From Oscillospiraceae bacterium (GTDB taxonomy: Bacteria; Bacillota; Clostridia; Oscillospirales; Ruminococcaceae): 47,030 bases of DNA. Positions 23,516 through 31,421 of the stretch are shown piece by piece; positions within the stretch are counted from its first letter, which is position 1, and every line of letters starts with the position of its first letter. The notes below the pieces were generated by a model, which saw only the letters and a program-made list of their open reading frames with translations, searched no databases and had not been told where the DNA came from. The DNA is taken from contig JAIKWY010000077.1 in NCBI GenBank assembly GCA_024684395.1, positions 1-47,030 of the forward strand. Reading direction: 5' to 3'. The position numbers and the translations under genes were made by a program.

Positions 23516-24805
23516 ATGAAACGAAATGCCCTGTTCCTGCCGCTGCTGTGCAGTGTGCTGCTGACAGCCTGCGGGCAGGCACCGATGAACGTGCAGGAAG
23601 CATCGGACACGGTGACGCTGGTGCAGGCTTCGATGCCGGGAGATACCGAAGCCCCCACAGAGCCGCCCACGGAACCGACAACAGAAGCCCCGACCGAGCC
23701 CACCACGGAGCCGGAGACCGAGCCGCTGTTCATGAACGGTCGTGAAACAGTCGAGGTCTACGAAAAGCTCACGGCAGCAACGCTCGTCACGGATACCAAT
23801 GCCGAGCTGACCGACCCGGATATGAACATCCCGACGGATACCCTCGGCGACTTCACAGCAGACATCCCCTGCCGGTTCGGCGGCGCGGAACAGACCGTCA
23901 CGCTGCAATATCATGTCGCCGACACGACCCCGCCCGCAGCCATCAACAACGGCGAATTTGCCGCCGTCAAGACCGGCGGGACATTCAACATCGAGGATCA
24001 GATCGGCTACGGCGACAACTACGACCGCTCGCCGGTGCTGACCTATACGGGCACCGTGAACACCCGCACGCCCGGCGTGTATCCGATCGAAGCAACGCTG
24101 ACGGATGCCTCCGGGAACTCGACGACCTGGACGGTGAACGTCACCGTCGCCGACAAGATCCCTGCCGCCCCTTCCAAGCCGCAGGAGACCTTTGCGGAAT
24201 TTACCGAGACTTTTGCCGCTGATAATCTCCGCTTCGGCATCGACGTCTCCAAATGGCAGTCCAAGGTGGACTGGCAGACCGTCCATGCGGCAGGCGTGAG
24301 CTTCACCATGATCCGCTGCGGCTACGGCAGCACCGGCATGTCACGGGACGAGCGCTATCTTGAGAATATCAAAAATGCCTCGGCAGCCGGCCTCGATGTC
24401 GGCGTGTACTTCAACTCCACGGCGACCGATCCTGCGACTGCACGAAAGCAGGCGGACTGGATCGTCAAGGAGATCGCCGCCTCCGGGGTGCAGACGCAGC
24501 TCCCGGTGGCATTCGACTGGGAGAGCTGGCAGAAGTTCCAGCAGTACGGCATCAATTTCCATGACCTGAACGAGACCTATAACGCCTTTGCAGAGCGCCT
24601 TGCCGAAAGCGGCTACGAGACCATGCTCTACAGCAGCCTCCGCCCGCTGGAGGAGGTCTGGGATACAGAAGACCGGATCATCTGGGCAGCCAGATATGAC
24701 AAGACCATCGACTACACCGGCTATACCATCTGGCAGCAAGCCAACACCGGACAGGTGCCCGGCATCAACGGCAATGTCGATCTCGACATGATGATCATCT
24801 CCTGA
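23516..24805 (+). CDS. GH25 lysozyme-like lipoprotein
   Basis: 429 residues. The signal peptide MKRNALFLPLLCSVLLTACG ends in the lipobox LTAC, so the mature protein is lipid-anchored on the outer membrane face. A Thr/Pro/Glu-rich linker (about residues 42-72) follows, then an Ig-like or DUF5011-like region (DTTPPAAINNGEFAAVKTGG through TDASGNSTTWTVNVTV). The GH25 domain begins near residue 240 with LRFGIDVSKWQSKVDW, whose DVS Asp is conserved. VGVYFNSTAT, VAFDWESWQKF (Asp-x-Glu pair) and TIWQQANTGQVPGINGNVDLDMM complete it. It should cut peptidoglycan glycan strands. The ATG at 23516 follows GAGGAG; the longer frame is rejected because it lacks the signal peptide at its start. Confidence 0.9.
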   Translation: MKRNALFLPLLCSVLLTACGQAPMNVQEASDTVTLVQASMPGDTEAPTEPPTEPTTEAPTEPTTEPETEPLFMNGRETVEVYEKLTAATLVTDTNAELTDPDMNIPTDTLGDFTADIPCRFGGAEQTVTLQYHVADTTPPAAINNGEFAAVKTGGTFNIEDQIGYGDNYDRSPVLTYTGTVNTRTPGVYPIEATLTDASGNSTTWTVNVTVADKIPAAPSKPQETFAEFTETFAADNLRFGIDVSKWQSKVDWQTVHAAGVSFTMIRCGYGSTGMSRDERYLENIKNASAAGLDVGVYFNSTATDPATARKQADWIVKEIAASGVQTQLPVAFDWESWQKFQQYGINFHDLNETYNAFAERLAESGYETMLYSSLRPLEEVWDTEDRIIWAARYDKTIDYTGYTIWQQANTGQVPGINGNVDLDMMIIS

Positions 24806-24813
24806 CACATCGC

Positions 24814-24844
24814 AAAAATGCCCCCTCTCATCTGAGAGGGGGCA
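24814..24844. terminator. Bidirectional terminator between convergent genes
   Basis: TGCCCCCTCTCA (24819-24830) is exactly complementary to 24833-24844. On the minus strand it is followed by TTTTTGCG, ending the Wzz-like gene; on the plus strand it closes the GH25 gene. Confidence 0.85.
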
Positions 24845-24850
24845 TCGTTA

Positions 24851-26407
24851 TTACTTCTTCTTTTTCTTGTCGAGGGACTTCTTTGCGGCGGGCTTTTCTT
24901 CCTCAGCCTCAGACGCTTCCTCCTCGTCCTCATCCTCATCCTCGCCCATAGCGGTTCTGCGCTTTGCTGCACGAGCCTTTCTGTTGTCGATGATCAGAGC
25001 GGTACCGAACGCAACCAGGATGTAGAGCACAAGGATCAGTGCCTCGGCTACCAGCCAGGTCTCCATTGCAGACTTCAGAACGTTCTTGGTGGTATTCAGT
25101 TCAGACGAGCTCGGCGGCACCAGAATGGTGTAGGCATTGCTGAGATAAGCGGTCTCATAGTACTCATTTGCCGTAGCATTGGTGAGATCGAGCATCTCAT
25201 TGATCTTGTTATTCAGCTCAGCGAGCTCCTTCTCGACCTTCTCGACCTTTTCCTGAGAAGCGCTGCTCTTGCCCTTCAGCGCATTGACACGCTGCTGATA
25301 CATGTTGATGCCCTGGGTCTTGGAAGAAACGGTATTCTGTGCCTCGATCTTCTTCTTGAACAGGTTATCATACTCAGCGGAGCTCTGGGTATATTCCTTC
25401 GGATCCTGACCCTCGCCGTAGATGATCGTAACGCTCTGCTCATACGCCTCGATGGCGCTGTTGACGGCATTCAGATTGTCGCTTGCAACGGTACGCTCAC
25501 GCATCAGCGTCTCGATGCGGAAGTTGTAGTAGTCGATCAGTGCGCTCTTGTCCTTGGTGACGTTGTTGACAGTGATATAAGAGGAGATCTTGTCCAGATC
25601 CACGTTCTTGAGGGTGCTCAGGGAGTTGGACAGATCAGCGAAGGTGAAGCCGGTCTCCGTCGAGCGGAAACGTGCGGTATCCTCTCTGTTGAGGGTGTTC
25701 ACATAGGACTGCATCTTCGAGATCGTATCGCTGAACACATCCACAGCCTCTGCATAGTCATAGTCGGTATACTTCAGAGCTCTGACAGCACTGCCGAGTG
25801 CCTGATTGAAGCCATATTCCTTGAAGAAATACTCCTTATAGCTGTCCAGGATGCCCTGGAACACCGTAACAGCCATCTTGCCGCTCATACCGGAAGCGGA
25901 GTAGTTGAAGGTGAGCTGATACTGTGTCGGGAAATAGGAGACATCCAGCATCCTTTCACCGGCATTCAGGTTGCCCTGCTCATAGATGCTCTTGTACATG
26001 GTGATGCGGTCGATGGCATTGGAAGGGATCACGCCTTCGATGCTGATGCTCTGGCGGATCGCTTCGAGGGAATCGAGCGGGAGTCCCTGTGCTTCGAGCG
26101 CAGCCTGGATGACCTTCGGATTCTTGAGCGAGTTGATGTCGAACTGTGTGCCGTCCGGTGCAAGACCCTTTTCAATACCGCTGTAGTTGAAGCTGACAAG
26201 TGCCGTCAGGTTCTTGTGCTGGTCAGCCGTGAAGACGGCAGTGCCTACCGGGATCAGGATCCCGACCACAATGGCAATGACGAGCCAGAACGCCAGGAAT
26301 CTTTTGAGCTGCTTTAAAATAGAGGAAAAAGAAATGATGATCTCATCTTTGTCTGCTTCCTCGTTACGTAACGTGATATTCAGGTTGCGTTCATTATTTT
26401 TTTCCAT
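24851..26407 (-). CDS. Wzz-like polysaccharide chain-length/copolymerase protein
   Basis: 518 residues. A cytoplasmic N-terminus (NLNITLRNEEADKDEIIISFSSILKQLKRF) leads to TM1 (LAFWLVIAIVVGILIPVGTAV). A large extracytoplasmic region with long coiled coils follows (about residues 280-440: YYNFRIETLMRERTVASDNLNAVNSAIEAYEQ, SSASQEKVEKVEKELAELNNKI). TM2 is WLVAEALILVLYILVAFGTALII, then an acidic and Lys-rich cytoplasmic tail. This two-helix, coiled-coil layout is that of Wzz/capsule copolymerases, which set polymer length. No glycosyltransferase or Wzy is next to it and there is no tyrosine-kinase domain, so the role is inferred. A consensus promoter lies upstream and GGAGGG precedes the ATG. It follows a two-component system on the same strand. 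Confidence 0.75.
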   Translation of the reverse strand: MEKNNERNLNITLRNEEADKDEIIISFSSILKQLKRFLAFWLVIAIVVGILIPVGTAVFTADQHKNLTALVSFNYSGIEKGLAPDGTQFDINSLKNPKVIQAALEAQGLPLDSLEAIRQSISIEGVIPSNAIDRITMYKSIYEQGNLNAGERMLDVSYFPTQYQLTFNYSASGMSGKMAVTVFQGILDSYKEYFFKEYGFNQALGSAVRALKYTDYDYAEAVDVFSDTISKMQSYVNTLNREDTARFRSTETGFTFADLSNSLSTLKNVDLDKISSYITVNNVTKDKSALIDYYNFRIETLMRERTVASDNLNAVNSAIEAYEQSVTIIYGEGQDPKEYTQSSAEYDNLFKKKIEAQNTVSSKTQGINMYQQRVNALKGKSSASQEKVEKVEKELAELNNKINEMLDLTNATANEYYETAYLSNAYTILVPPSSSELNTTKNVLKSAMETWLVAEALILVLYILVAFGTALIIDNRKARAAKRRTAMGEDEDEDEEEASEAEEEKPAAKKSLDKKKKK

Positions 26408-26452
26408 TTTGCCCTCCGTATAGAATTGTTCGGGATTTTTTCATACATGACT

Positions 26453-26481
26453 ATTATACACCCGCCATCGTGCCTTGTCAA
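26453..26481 (-). promoter_or_regulatory. Consensus promoter of the Wzz-like gene
   Basis: On the minus strand TTGACA (26476-26481) and TATAAT (26453-26458) are 17 bases apart, with TG before the -10. The leader would be about 40 bases. The remaining gap up to 26590 holds nothing else I can identify. Confidence 0.9.
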
Positions 26482-26590
26482 TACCTAACAAATGGAAGCT
26501 GTCAAATTTGTAGAAAACAGAAAAAACAGGGCAACAGCGGGATGGTTTGTCAAACATTATGTAAAAAGGCGGCATAGCCCCGTAACAAAG

Positions 26591-26620
26591 CGAAGGTCTC
26601 CGCCGCAGCGGAGACCTTCG
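26591..26620 (-). terminator. Hairpin after the sensor kinase gene
   Basis: CGAAGGTCTCCGC (26591-26603) pairs exactly with 26608-26620 around CGCA. It begins seven bases past the kinase stop. The minus-strand tail GCTTTGTTACG is only weakly T-rich. Confidence 0.65.
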
Positions 26621-26626
26621 GGAGCT

Positions 26627-28726
26627 TTACATCGTCAGCAGGAAGCGGATCCATCGTCCCTGTTCACAGGTGACCTGGATACGGATCCGATGCACGTCCA
26701 TGATGCTTTTTGCAATGGCAAGACCCAGACCATAGCCGCTCTTGCCCTTGTTGTTGCGGGCTTTGTCGCCCCGGTAGAAGCGCTCGAAGATGCGCTCCGT
26801 CTCCGACTGCGAGATCTCACAGCCGGTGTTGTAAAATTCAAGGATGCAGTGGTCGCCCCGTTTGAGGAGCGTGACCTTGATCATGCCGTTCTCGTTGGAG
26901 TACTTGATGGCATTGTCGATGAAGATGGCGCAGAGCTGCCGGATATGCTGCTCGCTGCCGTGATAGATCACACCGGGCTGCACATCCATTTCGAGGTTCC
27001 GGTGCTGTTCAAAGGCAGCACTCTCGAACGGCAGTGTCGTGGAGGCGACTGCCATCGACAGGTCAAAGTCCTCGAAGGTATATTCCTGCGTGGCGTTGTC
27101 CATTCTGGCAAGCCGCAGCAGGTCGCCGACAAGCTGATCCATCCGCCCGATCTGCTCCTGCATATAGCCCAGCCAGCGGTTCTCGCCGATCTCATCCTGT
27201 AAGACATCCGCATTGGCGGTCAGCACGGCGATCGGCGTTTTCAGCTCGTGTCCGGCATCGGAGACGAACTGCTTCTGCCGTGTGAATGCCGACTGTACCG
27301 GATCGGTGATCTTCTTGGAGAGGAAGATCAGGATGACCAGCAGCACCAGCAGCATGAAAATGCCCACGGCAACTGTCAGCCGGAACAGATTGTTCAGCAA
27401 GCCCTGGTCGGAGGTCTTGTCCGTGATGACCAGCAGCGTGCCATAGCCCTTTTCGGCACGGCAATATTGCAGCCAGCCGTACATGCCCTTCTCCTTGCCC
27501 GAAGCGAGGATGCCGGCGAGGATCTCCTCTGCCTGCTCGTCCGTATAGTCCTCCGTATTGCGCAGCCCGAGATACTGCCCGTCCGCATCCGCCATGATGG
27601 CGAAATGGTCGATCGTCACCAGTACGTTCCAGCGGTCCGGTCTCGGCTCTCTCGGATCCGGCATATTCTCTCTCGTCGGCGGCTGCGTCGGCGGATCGGT
27701 ACGCTCTGTTTCCGTCTCGGTCTCCGGTGCAGCAGTTTCCGGGTTCGTTGTCCGGGGCGTCTGCTGCGGTGCTGTCTGTGCAGGCTGCTTTGCGGGCTGC
27801 TGTTCCGTAGGCTCCTGCCGCTCACTGCTCTCCGGCGGCTGCGGCTCTCTGCCATCCCCGGGAAGCTGATCGTCCGGCGGCGGCACATCCTCGGAGGGTC
27901 GCTGCGGATCCCGCCCATCCTGCGGGCGCTGTCCTTCCTGACCGCCCTGGCTGCTCTGCTCGCCCCAGTTGCCCCAGTCGTCCCAGTCGTCCCGGTCGTC
28001 CCAGTCGCCCCAATTGCCCCAGTATCCGGGGTTCTGCTGCGGGTTCTGTTCCTGCGGCTGCTGTGGCTGCTGCGGTTGTTGTGGTTGCTGCGGCTGTTGC
28101 TGCTGCGGCTGCTGTTCCTGCGGCTGCTGCGGAGCGCCCCAGCCTTGTGCGCCCCAGTCAACAGCGCCCCAGTCCTGTCCGTTTCCCCAGGCGTTGCCCC
28201 ATGCATTGCCCCAGTCCTGCGCATTCCAGCCCGAGTTCCCCCAGGCATTGCCCCAGTCCTGTGCATTTCCCCAGGCATTGCCCCAATCCTGCGCATTTCC
28301 CCAGGCGTTGCCCCAGTCCTGTGCGTTCCCGTCGGAATCGTCAAGGCAAACGATATTGGCAGCATTGGTAAAATGCGCCGTGGAGATGACTTCGCCGTCC
28401 TGCACCGTCATATCCGATGGCAATTCCGGCGGCGGATCGGTGCCGTTGGGCTTCTCCGGCGGCATAGCTTCATCCCTCTCACCGGGCGGCTGATTATCGA
28501 GGGAATCATACCGCTCGCTTGCAGCGATCTGTTCGAGCAGCTGCATGGACTGCGACTGGCTGACCGTCTGCATGATCATATTGATCGTAGTCAGCATGAT
28601 GATGAACACCACGATCAGGATCGCCATCGCCGTGAGGATGAATTTCAGCCGCATCATGCGGATGACATCCCGGCGGAAATCCTGTACCCATGTTTTGATC
28701 TGTTTCAGATCCGGGAGCTTTTTCAC
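26627..28726 (-). CDS. Sensor histidine kinase with W/G/N repeat and Q/P-rich extracytoplasmic region
   Basis: 699 residues. TM1 is about residues 25-52 (LRLKFILTAMAILIVVFIIMLTTINMI-like region). The outside part has a tandem repeat from residue 134, then a Gln/Pro block, WGNWGDWDDRDDWDDWGN, and Pro/Glu/Thr-rich linkers to about residue 360. A small sensor region (VLVTIDHFAIMADADGQYLGLR) precedes TM2 (LTVAVGIFMLLVLLVILIFL, near 450). The kinase core has H-box SDAGHELKTPIAVLTANADVL, N-box AIFIDNAIKYSNENG, and GYGLGLAIAKSIMDVH. The start is GTG at 28724-28726, four bases from the regulator stop. It would phosphorylate the OmpR-type regulator next to it. The low-complexity region is not part of known sensor families. 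Confidence 0.92.
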   Translation of the reverse strand: MKKLPDLKQIKTWVQDFRRDVIRMMRLKFILTAMAILIVVFIIMLTTINMIMQTVSQSQSMQLLEQIAASERYDSLDNQPPGERDEAMPPEKPNGTDPPPELPSDMTVQDGEVISTAHFTNAANIVCLDDSDGNAQDWGNAWGNAQDWGNAWGNAQDWGNAWGNSGWNAQDWGNAWGNAWGNGQDWGAVDWGAQGWGAPQQPQEQQPQQQQPQQPQQPQQPQQPQEQNPQQNPGYWGNWGDWDDRDDWDDWGNWGEQSSQGGQEGQRPQDGRDPQRPSEDVPPPDDQLPGDGREPQPPESSERQEPTEQQPAKQPAQTAPQQTPRTTNPETAAPETETETERTDPPTQPPTRENMPDPREPRPDRWNVLVTIDHFAIMADADGQYLGLRNTEDYTDEQAEEILAGILASGKEKGMYGWLQYCRAEKGYGTLLVITDKTSDQGLLNNLFRLTVAVGIFMLLVLLVILIFLSKKITDPVQSAFTRQKQFVSDAGHELKTPIAVLTANADVLQDEIGENRWLGYMQEQIGRMDQLVGDLLRLARMDNATQEYTFEDFDLSMAVASTTLPFESAAFEQHRNLEMDVQPGVIYHGSEQHIRQLCAIFIDNAIKYSNENGMIKVTLLKRGDHCILEFYNTGCEISQSETERIFERFYRGDKARNNKGKSGYGLGLAIAKSIMDVHRIRIQVTCEQGRWIRFLLTM
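28022..28327 (-). repeat. In-frame tandem repeat (NAQDWGNAWG) and Gln/Pro block in the sensor gene
   Basis: On the minus strand three 30-base units run 28327-28298, 28297-28268 and 28267-28238. A 12-base break (NSGW) follows, then a fourth unit at 28225-28196, then decayed WG-rich units to about 28130. From there to 28022 the code is mostly Gln and Pro codons. Units are highly similar in DNA, so the array is recent or kept homogeneous. All lengths are multiples of three. Confidence 0.9.
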
Positions 28727-28729
28727 GAC

Positions 28730-29404
28730 TTACGCCCCACCTTCCAGATAATACCCGATCCCCCGGGCGGTCTTGATGGTGACAGTCGAACCGATGGCGC
28801 TGAGCTTCTTGCGCAGAAAGGAGATATAGACCTCGACATTGTTATATTCCACATCGCTCTCATAGCCCCAGATCTTCTCGATGAAGCGTTCCTTCGGGAT
28901 GAGCTGCTTCGGGTTGGCGATGAGCAGCTCCATGATCTGATACTCCTTCAGGCTGAGCTTGACAAACTGCCCCTCACGGCTGAGAGAGAAGGTAGACTTG
29001 TTGAGTGCGATGTCGCCGAAGTTGAATTCATCCGTCACGACCTCGCCCTTGCGGCGTGTCAGTGACCGCACCCGAGCCAGCAGCTCTCCGCTGACAAAGG
29101 GCTTGGTCAGGTAGTCATCCGCACCGCTGTCCAGACCGTTGATCTTGTCCTCGGTGTCGGATTTTGCCGTCAGCAGCAGCACGGGCGTGCTGATATGCCG
29201 TTTGCGCAGTGTTTTGAGGACCTCGATGCCGTTCAGCTTCGGCAGCATGATGTCCAGTATGATACAGTCATAGATATCGGTCAGCCCATAGGCAAGACCG
29301 TCCTCGCCGTCATAGACCGTGTCCACGACGTACTTGTTGCGTTTCAGGATCTCGCTGAGCGCCTCTGCCAGCGCCACTTCATCTTCTACGACCAGCAATT
29401 TCAT
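28730..29404 (-). CDS. OmpR-family response regulator
   Basis: 224 residues. The receiver domain begins MKLLVVEDEVALAEAL, with the phospho-acceptor Asp in DCIILDIMLPKLNG near residue 51, and conserved LLLTAK and DYLTKPFVSGELLARV. The C-terminal winged helix (FNFGDIALNKSTFSLSREGQFVKLSLKEYQIMELLI, KIWGYESDVEYNNVEVYISFLRKKLSAIGS, TARGIGYYLE) binds DNA. The ATG at 29402-29404 follows GGAGGA; the longer open frame is not supported. It is the first gene of a two-gene operon with the histidine kinase. Target genes are unknown; the neighbouring Wzz-like gene is a candidate by position. Confidence 0.95.
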   Translation of the reverse strand: MKLLVVEDEVALAEALSEILKRNKYVVDTVYDGEDGLAYGLTDIYDCIILDIMLPKLNGIEVLKTLRKRHISTPVLLLTAKSDTEDKINGLDSGADDYLTKPFVSGELLARVRSLTRRKGEVVTDEFNFGDIALNKSTFSLSREGQFVKLSLKEYQIMELLIANPKQLIPKERFIEKIWGYESDVEYNNVEVYISFLRKKLSAIGSTVTIKTARGIGYYLEGGA

Positions 29405-29550
29405 GTTACATCCTCCGTTCTGTAGATTCTTCCGGCAGACCAGCACCTGCTTCCCCCGAAGCACACTGCTCCCCCGTCTGCCATAAAAGGAATTGCATCT
29501 TTCGGATCTGTAAACCCCTTGCATCTTTCTCTGAAATATGGTATACTTAT

Positions 29551-29579
29551 ATCATAACACAAAAATCCAGAATTGGCAA
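29551..29579 (-). promoter_or_regulatory. Candidate promoter of the two-component operon
   Basis: On the minus strand TTGCCA (29574-29579) and TATGAT (29551-29556) are 17 bases apart, with TG before the -10. The leader would be about 140 bases with no other gene seen. The divergent spoVAC gene starts at 29665 and I see no clear vegetative promoter for it, which would fit sporulation-specific control. Confidence 0.7.
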
Positions 29580-29664
29580 GTTTTTTTGCGGAAGTTTCAA
29601 AAAACTTTGTATGATATGTGCAAAACGGGGCATCCTTTCAGAAAAAGCAAAGGAGCGATCTGCT

Positions 29665-30117
29665 ATGAAAGTGACCCCAGCCATGTACCAGACCATGACG
29701 GCAAAGGCGGAACCGTCCTCACGATCGGCGGTCAACATCTCCGTGGCATTCCTCACAGGAGGGCTGATCTGCGTGCTCGGACAGCTCCTGCTGACGGGCT
29801 TTATGCATCTCGGACTGCCGCAGGACGCTGCCGCAGCGTGGACATCGGTGACGCTTGTTGCGTGCAGCGCCGTGCTCACGGGCTTCGGGCTGTATGAACG
29901 GCTCGCCCGCCATGCCGGCGCCGGGACGCTCGTACCCATCACCGGCTTTGCCAACGCCGTCACATCCGCAGCCATCGAAGCCAAGACCGAGGGCTATGTC
30001 CTCGGCATCGGTACGAAGATCTTCACCATCGCAGGCCCCGTCATCCTCTACGGCTGCACGGCGGCGGCAGTCTATGGTGTGATTTTGTATCTGATGCAAT
30101 TTTTCCCCGGGAGGTAA
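29665..30117 (+). CDS. spoVAC: SpoVAC-like stage V sporulation protein
   Basis: 150 residues, a multi-spanning membrane protein. Segments are VNISVAFLTGGLICVLGQLLLTGF, AAWTSVTLVACSAVLTGFGLYERLARHAGAGTLVPITGFANAVTS and VLGIGTKIFTIAGPVILYGCTAAAVYGVILYLM. The ITGFAN and FTIAGPVILYG motifs are typical of SpoVAC, a channel-like protein for dipicolinic acid uptake into spores, and exclude SpoVAE. The ATG at 29665 has AAAGGAG about ten bases upstream. It stands alone here: no spoVAD or spoVAE is beside it. A histidine phosphatase follows after three bases, then rex. Confidence 0.88.
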   Translation: MKVTPAMYQTMTAKAEPSSRSAVNISVAFLTGGLICVLGQLLLTGFMHLGLPQDAAAAWTSVTLVACSAVLTGFGLYERLARHAGAGTLVPITGFANAVTSAAIEAKTEGYVLGIGTKIFTIAGPVILYGCTAAAVYGVILYLMQFFPGR

Positions 30118-30120
30118 TTC

Positions 30121-30654
30121 ATGAAGCTCTATGTCACCCGCCACGGCGAGACAGAATGGAACGCCGCCGAACGAGTCAGCGGCATTACAGATATTGCGCT
30201 TGCGCCGGAGGGGCTCCGGCAGGCAGAGGCGCTTGCGGAGCGCTGTGCCGAAGCGGGCGACATCGACCGCATCATCGCATCCCCGATGCAGCGGGCGCAG
30301 ATGACCGCCGAGGCGGTCTCCCGCCGCATCGGCATCCCGGTGCAGACGGACGAGCGCCTGCGGGAGTGGAACTACGGCGATTTTGAAGGCAAGAGCCGCA
30401 AAACGCCCGGCTTCTCCGAGGCAAAGGCGGCATGGGGCTGCAAGATGCCCGGCGGCGAATCCGTCTTCCAGATCGTCCAGCGCACCTACAATGTCATTGA
30501 CGATGTGAAGGCGCAGTACCCGGACGAAAATGTCCTGCTCGTCTGCCACGGCGGCATCTGCCGTGTGATCGACAGCTATTTCCACGACATGACACTTGAC
30601 AGGTTCATGCACTTCTTCATGGGCAACTGTGAGCTGCGCGTGTATGAACTATGA
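30121..30654 (+). CDS. Histidine phosphatase family protein
   Basis: 177 residues of the phosphoglycerate mutase-like fold. The N-terminal catalytic motif is MKLYVTRHGETEWN. EWNYGDFEGKSR holds the conserved Glu, and the second catalytic His is in LLVCHGGICRVI. The family dephosphorylates many small substrates (including cobalamin precursors and sugar phosphates), and the substrate is not clear here. It begins three bases after spoVAC with GGAGG inside its end, so the two are one transcript. The rex gene follows about 20 bases later. Confidence 0.88.
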   Translation: MKLYVTRHGETEWNAAERVSGITDIALAPEGLRQAEALAERCAEAGDIDRIIASPMQRAQMTAEAVSRRIGIPVQTDERLREWNYGDFEGKSRKTPGFSEAKAAWGCKMPGGESVFQIVQRTYNVIDDVKAQYPDENVLLVCHGGICRVIDSYFHDMTLDRFMHFFMGNCELRVYEL

Positions 30655-30674
30655 CTACATAAGGAGGCATCTCC

Positions 30675-31319
30675 ATGGATAAAGCGAACATCTCCAAGCC
30701 CAGTCTCCGGCGCCTGCCGGTCTATCTGAGCTATCTGAAAACCCTTCCGCCCTCGACCCGCACCATCTCCGCCACGGCAGTGGCAGCAGCGCTCGGACTG
30801 AATGAGGTGCAGGTGCGCAAGGATCTCTCTGCGGCAAGCAGCAGCGGCGGACGCCCGAAGATGGGCTATGCCGTTGAAGAACTGATCGCCGATCTGGAGG
30901 ATTTCCTCGGCTACCGCAGCACCAAGGAAGCCGTTCTGATCGGTGTCGGCAGGCTCGGCGGCGCGCTGCTCTCGTTCAAGGGCTTCGAGGAATGCGGTAT
31001 GCGCATCGTGGCGGCATTTGACAACGACCCGACCAAGATCGGCGGCAGGATCGGCGATGTGCATATCTATGACATCCGGGATTTCCCCGCCGTCTGTCAG
31101 CAGCAGGGCGCCCGTATCGGCATCCTGACCACCAGCCCGGAACATGCCCAGATGCTCTGTGACCTGATGCTGCAAAACGGCATCCTCGCCATCTGGAACT
31201 TCTCCACCGCACATCTTGAAGTGCCGGAGAACATCATCATACATAACGAGAACCTCGCCGTCTCGCTCGCCATGATCTCCCACGACCTCGAGGAGATGAT
31301 GGGTAAGCAGAAGCAGTGA
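30675..31319 (+). CDS. rex: Redox-sensing transcriptional repressor Rex
   Basis: 214 residues. The N-terminal winged helix reads ISKPSLRRLPVYLSYLKTLPPSTRTISATAVAAALGLNEVQVRKDLSAAS. The NAD(H)-binding Rossmann fold has EAVLIGVGRLGGALLSFKGFEECGMRIVAAFDNDPTKIG and the C-terminal helix NLAVSLAMISHDLEEM. Rex senses the NADH/NAD ratio and represses fermentation genes. AAGGAGG precedes the ATG. I see no clear Rex palindrome in this window's promoters. It is third in the run with spoVAC and the phosphatase. Confidence 0.95.
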   Translation: MDKANISKPSLRRLPVYLSYLKTLPPSTRTISATAVAAALGLNEVQVRKDLSAASSSGGRPKMGYAVEELIADLEDFLGYRSTKEAVLIGVGRLGGALLSFKGFEECGMRIVAAFDNDPTKIGGRIGDVHIYDIRDFPAVCQQQGARIGILTTSPEHAQMLCDLMLQNGILAIWNFSTAHLEVPENIIIHNENLAVSLAMISHDLEEMMGKQKQ

Positions 31320-31340
31320 TCCGGCTCCCCAGAACAAAAA

Positions 31341-31377
31341 CGAAAGCGGGTCAAGGGGCGCAGCCCCTTAAAAAACC
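31341..31377 (-). repeat. Second copy of the dispersed hairpin repeat
   Basis: Read on the minus strand this matches 19603-19640: GGTTTT, an AAGGGG stem, CTGCG, a CCCCTT stem, then ACCCGCTTT. It forms a stem AAGGGGC/GCCCCTT with a GCA loop. It lies between rex and the next plus-strand gene. Confidence 0.7.
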
Positions 31378-31421
31378 GTTCCTTTCCCGCTTCTCACCAT
31401 TTCGTAAAAGGAGGTACAGCC

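Noticed and set aside
28022-28327. Repeat array considered as CRISPR
   Set aside because: There are no unique spacers, the units are directly joined and translate in frame as part of the kinase.
27248-29065. Open frame of 605 codons antisense to the two-component genes
   Set aside because: Leu/Arg/Pro-rich translation with repeats mirroring the sensor repeat; the minus-strand genes have all kinase and regulator motifs.
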